In this document: positions 17,369 to 23,938 of the stretch, piece after piece
How positions within the stretch are numbered: the stretch's first letter is position 1
Layout: each line of letters opens with the position of its first letter
Source: Fibrobacter sp. UBA4375
GTDB taxonomy: Bacteria; Fibrobacterota; Fibrobacteria; Fibrobacterales; Fibrobacteraceae
Direction: 5' to 3'
Assembly: GCA_002391195.1 (NCBI GenBank)
Contig: DGRZ01000075.1
Location: 7,920 to 71,919, forward strand
DNA length: 64,000 nt
The notes under the pieces: model-generated
The model's database searches: none
What the model was told of the DNA's origin: nothing
The model's input: only the letters and a program-made list of their open reading frames with translations
Program-made: the position numbers and the translations under genes

Positions 17369-17726
17369 GGGGGTGCTTTGGCATCGACAGGGTCGCTGAA
17401 GTGTTAGTTGCAAGCCGAGGTCTCAGACGAGGGCACTCGTAAAAAAGTCTGAAAAAAAAATAAGTGCTGACGAAAACTACGCACTCGCTGCCTAATTAGC
17501 GGCAACGCCGGGCCTCATTCCGCTCCCATCGGGATGTACGTCCGGACGCAATATGGGATAGGAATCTTCCATGCCTGGGGGTAGGTTCCGAGATTCACTA
17601 GGCTGGTCAAACTCTGCGCCGACCTTCTTGGGCGTGGACAAGACGAGACCTTAAATACGAAGGGAAAGCTTGTAGGAATGGACATGGACGTGATTTTGGA
17701 CAGGGGTTCGACTCCCCTCACCTCCA
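17369..17726 (+). ncRNA. ssrA: Transfer-messenger RNA (tmRNA)
   Basis: One-piece tmRNA rescuing stalled ribosomes. The acceptor stem GGGGGTG (17369-17375) pairs with CACCTCC (17719-17725) with one G-U. The T arm reads CAGGGGTTCGACTCCCCT. CCA is not encoded. The tag frame resumes at GCT 17466 and encodes ADENYALAA, stop TAA ending 17495, a normal degradation tag ending in LAA. The 3' end is directly followed by sequence that reappears inverted on the other side of the IS at 17750-19163. Confidence 0.96.
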
Positions 17727-17741
17727 TATAAAAAGACCCAC
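17716..17741 (+). repeat. Left arm of a 26-bp inverted repeat covering the tmRNA 3' end
   Basis: These 26 bases (the last bases of ssrA plus 15 downstream bases ending GACCCAC) are repeated exactly in inverted orientation at 19174-19199, outside the IS terminal repeats. Confidence 0.9.
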
Positions 17742-17777
17742 TTCTGAACTGAACCCAAAAAGTTGGACAGTTTAAAG

Positions 17778-18500
17778 TTAGGATAAAACAGCGTTATGAG
17801 TCCGGTATTGTACCGGGCTCATTCCGTTTAGGCGCAGCTTTATCCGGTCGTTGTTGTAGTATTCGATATACTTCCTCAGCTCCTGCTTGAAGTGGTCCAT
17901 GTTTCTGAACGTGTTCGGGTAGAGAAGCTCTGACTTCATTATTCCGAAGAAGTTCTCCATCATGGCATTGTCCAGGCAGTTGCCTTTACGGCTCATGCTC
18001 TGGATGATTTTATGATCTTTCAGCGATTTCTGGTAAATCGCATGCTGGTAGTGCCACCCCTGATCCGAGTGCAGAACCAGTCGCTTCCAGGTACGCTTCT
18101 TCGCATATGCCCTGTCCAGCATGTCCATTACCATCTTCAGGTCCGGATGGTCCGAGATTGCGTAGCTGACTATCTCGCCGTTATACATGTCGAGTATCGG
18201 CGACAGGTAGCACTTGTCCATGCCGATGTTTATCTGAGTCACGTCGGTAGTCCATTTCCTGTTGGGGGCCTTTGCGTTGAAGTTCCGCTTGAGCCTGTTC
18301 GGGGCGGTCTTGCCGACCTCGCCCTTGTACGAGCGGTACTTGCAGCGCCTGCGCACGTTCTTCAGGCCATCTTCCTTCATGAGCCGATAGACCGTCTTGT
18401 GGTTTATGGCATAGCCCTCGTTCCGGAGCTGGGCCACGATGCGGCGGTAGCCATAGCGACCCTTGTTCTGGGCGTGTATGGCCTTGATTCGCTTGCGCAC
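17778..18500 (-). CDS. IS3-family transposase OrfB (DDE integrase core)
   Basis: 240 aa from GTG 18500; the same frame stays open upstream beyond the OrfA stop (SAEYALRHLLKASGLSRSTY...), so the natural product is probably a frameshifted OrfAB fusion. It contains HTH_21 (GRYGYRRIVAQLRNEGY) and an rve core with catalytic residues in KWTTDVTQI, LHSDQGWHYQ and NCLDNAMMENFFGIMKSE, a complete D-D-(35)-E triad. It cuts and joins IS ends. The frame is intact, so the element may be active. Confidence 0.92.
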   Translation of the reverse strand: MRKRIKAIHAQNKGRYGYRRIVAQLRNEGYAINHKTVYRLMKEDGLKNVRRRCKYRSYKGEVGKTAPNRLKRNFNAKAPNRKWTTDVTQINIGMDKCYLSPILDMYNGEIVSYAISDHPDLKMVMDMLDRAYAKKRTWKRLVLHSDQGWHYQHAIYQKSLKDHKIIQSMSRKGNCLDNAMMENFFGIMKSELLYPNTFRNMDHFKQELRKYIEYYNNDRIKLRLNGMSPVQYRTHNAVLS

Positions 18501-18598
18501 GACGGCGTAGCGGTCGGGGCCATTCTTGAGGTTGTAGTAGTACGTGGAGCGGGACAGCCCGCTTGCCTTCAGGAGATGTCTCAGGGCGTACTCGGCGC

Positions 18599-19126
18599 TC
18601 AGTTCGCGGACGACTTGGGCCCTATACCGAACATCTCGGCACTTTCTTCCTGGTCTAGGGCCTTTATTTTTTTTAGGTAGGCGTTCTCCGCTTTTAGATA
18701 CTCATTTTCTTCCCTGAGGCGTTCAATCTCGCTCATCCCCGTTGTCCATTTCGGCTTGGCCTTGTTCATCTTGGGTGGTCTCCCTCTCGGCTTGGTTGCT
18801 AGCAGTTCTTCGTATCCGCCATGACGGTATTTCCGCAGCCAAGAACTCAGGCTGGTAAAACTTATGCTGTACTTGGCGATAACTTCCGCATAAGATAGAG
18901 ATTTCTTGACGACCGCGTCGATGACAGTCCTCCTCAAGGCAGGAGTTGACTGAACATTCGTTTTCCTTTCAGTCTGCCAACAGCCGGTCTGTCGGTAAAG
19001 CCGGATATGGCGCTTAATTTCGGACAGTTCCAGACCTGTCAACCTTGAGATTGACGGAGAGTCGTAACCATCCTTGTGAAGTTCATAGGCCTTGGCCCAT
19101 TCTTCTTTTGTGTGTTTCTGGTACAT
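18599..19126 (-). CDS. IS3-family OrfA (helix-turn-helix protein)
   Basis: 175 aa from ATG 19126 (MYQKHTKEEWAKAYELHKDG). Two HTH segments (SPSISRLTGLELSEIKRHIR and SYAEVIAKYSISFTSLSSWL) bind the IS ends. A C-terminal leucine zipper (IERLREENEYLKAENAYLKK) mediates OrfA/OrfAB multimerisation. The A8 run encoding Lys-Lys near 18669 is the likely -1 frameshift site into OrfB. Confidence 0.88.
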   Translation of the reverse strand: MYQKHTKEEWAKAYELHKDGYDSPSISRLTGLELSEIKRHIRLYRQTGCWQTERKTNVQSTPALRRTVIDAVVKKSLSYAEVIAKYSISFTSLSSWLRKYRHGGYEELLATKPRGRPPKMNKAKPKWTTGMSEIERLREENEYLKAENAYLKKIKALDQEESAEMFGIGPKSSAN

Positions 19127-19173
19127 GAAAACCCCGAAAGTTGTGTCCAACTTTCGGGGTTCACATCATTCGC

Positions 19174-19199
19174 GTGGGTCTTTTTATATGGAGGTGAGG
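19174..19199 (-). repeat. Right arm of the 26-bp tmRNA-end inverted repeat
   Basis: Exact reverse complement of 17716-17741. It lies 10 bp outside the right IS end and carries the tmRNA acceptor/T-stem terminus without the rest of the gene. Confidence 0.9.
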
Positions 19200-19205
19200 T
19201 TTAAT

Positions 19206-19317
19206 GACCGCTCGGACTGGATGCTGGATTCTTCAGCAGGGCTGGTCCTCGCTTTCGCAAACACGCCTCGTTAATACGAGGCGCTTTTTGCTCACAACGA
19301 CCGCTCGGACTAGATGC
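19206..19317. repeat. 93-bp unit bounded by 19-bp direct repeats
   Basis: GACCGCTCGGACTGGATGC (19206-19224) recurs with one change at 19299-19317. The interval holds a third CGCCTCG-TTAATA-CGAGGCG hairpin (19257-19291), whose outer stem is GCAAA/TTTGC instead of the GCAAC/GTTGC of the other copies. Confidence 0.7.
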
Positions 19318-19328
19318 CGAAAAACACC

Positions 19329-21467
19329 CTACTTTTTCTTCTTGCTGTAATACTTGCCGTAGTAATGGCCGTAATAATGGCCCGGCTCGTGCTCGCAGTG
19401 GTTCATCACAAAGGCGCAGGGCTTTTCGCTATAGCGCTTGAGACGGCCCACCGCATCCTTGATAGAATCCATGGAATGCTTGCCATAATGAAGGACAAGC
19501 AGGTTGAAGTCCACCAATCCGCAAATCAGTTCGGCGTCTGTCACCAGGTCCATCGGCGGCGTATCCACGACAACCACGTCAAAATGCTGCTTGGCCAAAT
19601 GGAGGAGTTGCTCAAAAGAACCACCTCTCAGCATGTCCGTAGGTGCAATGGTCGCATTGCCAGCGCCCATAATGAAGAGATTTTCTACCTCGGCAATAGA
19701 CACCGCTTCTTGCAAGTTGCACTTGCCACACAGGGCGTCTGCAAGGCCATATTTTTTTCCACTGTGATGCACGCCTCGACGCATATCCGCATCTATAAGC
19801 AAAACCTTCTTGCCCGACATGGCATAAAGGGTTGCCAGATTGATGCTCACAAATGACTTTCCAACGCCGGGGATCATCCCGGTAACCATCATCACGCGCT
19901 TTTCGTCTGACATCGAGAAATCGATTGCCGTCTGCAAAGAACGCATAGCTTCGCAAGCCGGGTTGTCCGGTGCGGTAAGGACCAAAGCCTTGTGCTTTTT
20001 GCCCCTAGCCAATGATTTAACACCATCCTTAAACTCAGGAATCTTGGCATAGACGCTCGTGTCTGTTTCTCGTTCAACTTCAAGGGAACTACGAACGCCA
20101 TTCCTAAGCATACGCAGCAAAAACACCAGCAGCACTCCAAGCATAAAGCTTGCAGCAACGGAACAAACGAGAATGTTGAACTTCTTGGGCTTGCTGGGTT
20201 TCGACTCCACCTGGGCAAAATCCACCACACGCACATTGCCCACCTCGCCAGCCCGAACCACGCGGAGCTGCTGGATATTGTTCAGCATGGTGGTATAAAG
20301 GGCGTTGTTTACCTGAACCTCTTCCTGGAGGCGCATCACCTCTTGCTGGGTCAAAGGCATTTTCTCTGCCTTGACCTTGAGTTTAGCCAATTCTTTACGC
20401 AGCTTGTCTATTTGCTTGTTCAACGTAAGCACGTTGGGGTGCTCAGCCTTGAACAGGCGGGTCACCCTCTGGCGTTCCTGCTCCATCTGGAGAATCTGCT
20501 TCTGCAAGTCCACCTCTTTTTGCAGGTGTACCTGAGTTTCGCCAGTCATATCCACAGAGCCTATCTTGTAACGATAGTCGGCAAGTACTTTTTCAGCACT
20601 ATCCAGTTTGGCTTTAACTCCCGGCAGCTGCTCTTCCAAGAACTCCAAGGTCTTTTCAGCCTCGGCACTACGCATCTCTACATTCTGACGCAGGTATGTA
20701 TTGGCAACACTGTTCAGAATTGCGGCCGCCCTGTCCGGGAAACGGTGAGAATAGGATACCGAAATAATACCCGATTTCTTGCCTTTCTCAGCAACATTCA
20801 ATCCTTTCGCCAAGGACCTTATTGCAGACAAGGCGTTTATTTGAGAAAGCACAAACACCTTTCCCTCTTGAGCCCGCAAGAAATTCACACGGATTGCCAA
20901 GGTATCGTCTGCATAGGGAGCCTTGATCATGTCCCCGACCACTCCTTCTACGAGAGCAGAACCCTCGGGAGTGACCACCACGTAAGAACCGGGGCCTGTT
21001 ACCACAGCTTTCCAGACACCATCCCTAGCCCTTTCCGGAATATAGAGGTGTTCCAAATCCATACGGCCTTCTTGGTGCATCAATCGATCCAGACGGCCAA
21101 CAGGGGAAGCCTTGAAACAAAGGTGTTCGTCTTCGACGACACTGGAAAGAACCATGCGGCTCTTGATCAGTTCAATTTCGGCATCAGCGGGGCTAGCCAC
21201 ATCCAAAAGGGCGCCCATCTCGCCCATGGCCTTGCTAGTCTTGTTTCCCTTCACGTCAATCTGCAAAAGTGCGTCACTGGTGTACTGCGGACGAATCCAG
21301 TTACCCAGCAGGATACCTATCGCGGCACCAACCACCATGAACAAGATCAATACAAATTTCTTTTTCCACAAAATTCCCAGGGCTTCCATCAAAGTGATGG
21401 TATCCCCGGTCTGTGGGGTTTGGATTTGCGCCAAACTAATTGTTGCTCTCTGTTCGTTTTCAGACAT
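19329..21467 (-). CDS. Wzc-type polysaccharide co-polymerase / BY-kinase
   Basis: 712 aa. Wzz domain at the N-terminus with a transmembrane segment (FVLILFMVVGAAIGILLGNW), a long periplasmic coiled coil, a second transmembrane segment near residue 425 (ILVCSVAASFMLGVLLVFLL) and a cytoplasmic tyrosine-kinase domain: Walker A IPGVGKSFVS, Walker A' VLLIDADMRRG, Walker B VVVVDTPP. The extreme C-terminus is a tyrosine cluster (HYYGHYYGKYYSKKKK), the autophosphorylation site. It controls export and length of capsule or exopolysaccharide. It lies 42 nt downstream of galE, a probable operon. No Wza or phosphatase gene is in the window. Confidence 0.93.
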   Translation of the reverse strand: MSENEQRATISLAQIQTPQTGDTITLMEALGILWKKKFVLILFMVVGAAIGILLGNWIRPQYTSDALLQIDVKGNKTSKAMGEMGALLDVASPADAEIELIKSRMVLSSVVEDEHLCFKASPVGRLDRLMHQEGRMDLEHLYIPERARDGVWKAVVTGPGSYVVVTPEGSALVEGVVGDMIKAPYADDTLAIRVNFLRAQEGKVFVLSQINALSAIRSLAKGLNVAEKGKKSGIISVSYSHRFPDRAAAILNSVANTYLRQNVEMRSAEAEKTLEFLEEQLPGVKAKLDSAEKVLADYRYKIGSVDMTGETQVHLQKEVDLQKQILQMEQERQRVTRLFKAEHPNVLTLNKQIDKLRKELAKLKVKAEKMPLTQQEVMRLQEEVQVNNALYTTMLNNIQQLRVVRAGEVGNVRVVDFAQVESKPSKPKKFNILVCSVAASFMLGVLLVFLLRMLRNGVRSSLEVERETDTSVYAKIPEFKDGVKSLARGKKHKALVLTAPDNPACEAMRSLQTAIDFSMSDEKRVMMVTGMIPGVGKSFVSINLATLYAMSGKKVLLIDADMRRGVHHSGKKYGLADALCGKCNLQEAVSIAEVENLFIMGAGNATIAPTDMLRGGSFEQLLHLAKQHFDVVVVDTPPMDLVTDAELICGLVDFNLLVLHYGKHSMDSIKDAVGRLKRYSEKPCAFVMNHCEHEPGHYYGHYYGKYYSKKKK

Positions 21468-21509
21468 TCAAAAACCGATTTTTAATTTTTTACCAAGTAT
21501 AGAAAAAAA

Positions 21510-22526
21510 CTAGCCCCGATAACCTTTGGGATTGTTCTTCTGCCAATTCCAGGCGTCGCGACACATTTCCTCAATACCGAACCGAGCTTTCCAACCCAAT
21601 TCTTTATAGGCTTTTTCGGGGTTGCAATAGCAGGTGGCAATATCCCCTGCACGGCGGGGTTTAATGCTATAGGGCACCTTGACCCCGTTCACCCGCTCAA
21701 AAGCATTGACCACGTCCAACACGGAATATCCATGTCCCGTTCCCAAATTATAAATGACAAGGCCGCACTTGCGTTCAATAGCCTGCAAAGCACTCACATG
21801 TCCAGCCGCCAGGTCGCACACATGAATGTAGTCCCGAACGCCTGTTCCATCGGGAGTATCGTAGTCATCGCCAAATACCCCAAGTTCCTTGCGAAGTCCA
21901 ACAGCCGTCTGGGAAATGTAGGGCATCAGGTTGTTAGGTATCCCGTTAGGATCCTCGCCAATGAGACCACTGGGGTGCGCCCCGATGGGGTTGAAGTAGC
22001 GCAGCAGCACCACATTCCATTCGGGGTCGGACTTTTGCAAGTCCATCAGCACCTGCTCCAGCATAGACTTGGTCTGACCATACGGGTTGGTGATAGCGCC
22101 CTTTGGGCAGTTCTCAGTAATGGGAATTTCTGCCGGGTTACCATAGACCGTAGCCGAAGACGAGAAGATAATATTCTTAACCCCATTCTTGCGCATTGCA
22201 TTGAGCAACACGAACGTGGCGTTCATGTTGTTCTCGTAATACTCCAGAGGCTTCTCCACAGACTCCCCAACAGCCTTGAGTCCGGCAAAATGAATGCAGG
22301 CATCAAACTTGTTTTGTTTGAACAGGGCGTCCATGGCAGAAGCATCCCGGACATCCGCATTCACAAAAGGCACATCTTTACCAATAATCTTTGAAACCCT
22401 GCGGAGAGATTCTTCGCAAGAATTGACAAGGTTATCCACCACCACCACAGAATGGCCGGCCTTGTCTAACTCTATAATCGTGTGGCTACCGATATAGCCT
22501 GCACCACCAGTTACAGCAATTTTCAT
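21510..22526 (-). CDS. galE: UDP-glucose 4-epimerase
   Basis: 338 aa, standard length. NAD-binding TGGAGYIGSH at the N-terminus and catalytic YxxxK in NPYGQTKSMLEQ are present, with SSSATVYG and ALRYFNPIGAH-type (LLRYFNPIGAHPSG) family blocks. It interconverts UDP-glucose and UDP-galactose, supplying sugar donors. Its position directly upstream of the Wzc-type kinase points to exopolysaccharide synthesis as well as galactose metabolism. Confidence 0.97.
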   Translation of the reverse strand: MKIAVTGGAGYIGSHTIIELDKAGHSVVVVDNLVNSCEESLRRVSKIIGKDVPFVNADVRDASAMDALFKQNKFDACIHFAGLKAVGESVEKPLEYYENNMNATFVLLNAMRKNGVKNIIFSSSATVYGNPAEIPITENCPKGAITNPYGQTKSMLEQVLMDLQKSDPEWNVVLLRYFNPIGAHPSGLIGEDPNGIPNNLMPYISQTAVGLRKELGVFGDDYDTPDGTGVRDYIHVCDLAAGHVSALQAIERKCGLVIYNLGTGHGYSVLDVVNAFERVNGVKVPYSIKPRRAGDIATCYCNPEKAYKELGWKARFGIEEMCRDAWNWQKNNPKGYRG

Positions 22527-22597
22527 AATGAGCCAACTTTATAAGTTTGTATAGCGTAAACATAGAAATTTTAGCCCTTTCGCCCTGAACTATTTTG

Positions 22598-22603
22598 TAA
22601 CTT
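22598..22603 (+). promoter_or_regulatory. -10-like TAACTT, possible leaderless pflA start
   Basis: TAACTT is followed by seven bases and ATG 22611, with no Shine-Dalgarno. This is the weakest match of the leaderless set. Confidence 0.35.
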
Positions 22604-22610
22604 TACGAAC

Positions 22611-23357
22611 ATGCTCGGCAGAATCAACAAACTGGAAACATTTGGCTCCGTAGATGGCCCCGGAGTCCGGTTTGTGGTGTTCACACAAGGGTGCCCCATG
22701 CGGTGCCTATTCTGTCACAATCCGGAAACCTGGGATTTCAAGGGGGACAAGGCGGGAGCCTTTGACATTTCTGCAGAAGACCTGCTGAAAAAGGCCCTCC
22801 GCTACAAGAGTTACTGGGGAAGCGACGGAGGCATTACCGTCAGTGGTGGCGAGCCCCTGATGCAGATGGATTTCTTGCTGGAATTTTTCACCCTGGCAAA
22901 ATCGGCGGGAGTACACACTTGCATAGACACTTCCGGGGTAAACTTTGTCCGCACCGAACCCTACTTCAGCAAGTTCAAGCAACTTATGGAAGTTACCGAT
23001 CTACTCCTGGTAGACCTGAAAATCATTGACCCCGAGCAGCATAAAAAACTCACAGGCCATTCCATTGAACACAACCTGGACATGTTCCGCTACTTAGATG
23101 AAATCCGCAAACCCATCTGGATCAGGCATGTGTTGGTGCCCGGTATTAGCGACAACGACGAATATCTAGAAAAGGCCAGGGACTTTATCCAGTCACTATC
23201 CAACGTCAAAAAGGTGGAAGTGCTACCCTACCATTCCTTGGCTCTTGCAAAATATCAGGAGATGGGACTCAACTACGCTTTGAAAGACGTAAAGTCCCCA
23301 AGCCCAGACCGAATTAAAAATGCAAAAAGGATTCTGGAAACAGAATCCTACCGATAA
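22611..23357 (+). CDS. pflA: Pyruvate formate-lyase activating enzyme
   Basis: 248 aa radical-SAM enzyme. It begins MLGRINKLETFGSVDGPGVR, and CPMRCLFCHNPETW supplies the CxxxCxxC ligands of the 4Fe-4S cluster. GGITVSGGEPLMQ is the SAM-binding GGE motif. It generates the glycyl radical on pyruvate formate-lyase under anaerobic conditions. No pfl gene is adjacent, so the partner must be elsewhere. This is consistent with an anaerobic fermenter producing formate. Confidence 0.95.
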   Translation: MLGRINKLETFGSVDGPGVRFVVFTQGCPMRCLFCHNPETWDFKGDKAGAFDISAEDLLKKALRYKSYWGSDGGITVSGGEPLMQMDFLLEFFTLAKSAGVHTCIDTSGVNFVRTEPYFSKFKQLMEVTDLLLVDLKIIDPEQHKKLTGHSIEHNLDMFRYLDEIRKPIWIRHVLVPGISDNDEYLEKARDFIQSLSNVKKVEVLPYHSLALAKYQEMGLNYALKDVKSPSPDRIKNAKRILETESYR

Positions 23358-23363
23358 AATTGG

Positions 23364-23393
23364 CGAAGCTCCGTCCTCGGAGCAAGTCAACGC
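23364..23393. terminator. Hairpin between convergent pflA and skp
   Basis: GCTCCG-tcct-CGGAGC inside an outer GGCG/CGCC pairing. The U-tract is poor on both strands, so function as a terminator is only probable. Confidence 0.4.
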
Positions 23394-23399
23394 CAGACA

Positions 23400-23930
23400 T
23401 TAGCGATTGTTCAGGTAATCCAGTACCTTCTGGGTCAGGTCGTTCTCTTTTTTCCAGAAGACCACGGCACCTGTTGCACGGTCCACCACCATATCGTAGC
23501 CTTCTTGCAAGGCAATCTCATTGATGGCCTTGCGAATTAGCTGGATAATGGGACCGCTCACCTTCTCGTTTTCGGTAATGAGTTCGCCCTTGCGGCCATA
23601 AACACGGTCAATGAATTCCTTCAGTTCCGTTTCCTTCTTGGCGTAGTCGGCTTCCAGTTCACGCTTCTTTTCGTCAGAAAGCATCAGTACCTGCTTATCC
23701 AGCTTTTCCTTGATAGCGGCCAGTTCTTTCTGAATCAAGTTACCCTGCTGTTCCCACTTGGCCACTTGACGGTCATATTCTTCTTGGGCCTTCTTGGTTC
23801 CCTTGTAGCCGTCAAAGATTAGCTTGGAATCCACATGGGCAATGCGCAGTCCATCTTCGGCAAAGGCGGAGCACGCCAGAAGCATAGCTAGCAAAATCAC
23901 CAGACGACGAATCAAAGATTTTTCGAGCAT
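23400..23930 (-). CDS. OmpH/Skp-family periplasmic chaperone
   Basis: 176 aa with signal peptide (LVILLAMLLACSAFA). Mature protein: short beta strand (LRIAHVDSKLIFDGYKGTKK), long lysine/glutamate coiled coil (residues about 45-120), then the family C-terminal strand GYDMVVDRATGAVVFW. Skp holds unfolded outer-membrane proteins in the periplasm. It is 8 nt downstream of bamA, the usual bamA-skp arrangement. Confidence 0.93.
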   Translation of the reverse strand: MLEKSLIRRLVILLAMLLACSAFAEDGLRIAHVDSKLIFDGYKGTKKAQEEYDRQVAKWEQQGNLIQKELAAIKEKLDKQVLMLSDEKKRELEADYAKKETELKEFIDRVYGRKGELITENEKVSGPIIQLIRKAINEIALQEGYDMVVDRATGAVVFWKKENDLTQKVLDYLNNR

Positions 23931-23938
23931 AAAGCCTC

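Larger units (their letters stand above)
17750..19163 (-). mobile_element. IS3-family (IS150-like) insertion sequence
   Basis: About 1.41 kb. Terminal inverted repeats: TGAACCCAAAAAGTTGGACA at the left and TGAACCCCGAAAGTTGGACA read inward from the right (two mismatches in 20). It has two overlapping minus-strand frames of the orfA/orfB type with an A8 run where -1 slippage could fuse them. No flanking 3-5 bp direct duplication is obvious. Instead the flanks are a 26-bp inverted repeat, which suggests rearrangement after insertion. Confidence 0.9.

Noticed and set aside
17515..17727. 70-aa minus-strand open frame ending in the tmRNA gene
   Set aside because: Lies wholly in ssrA antisense.
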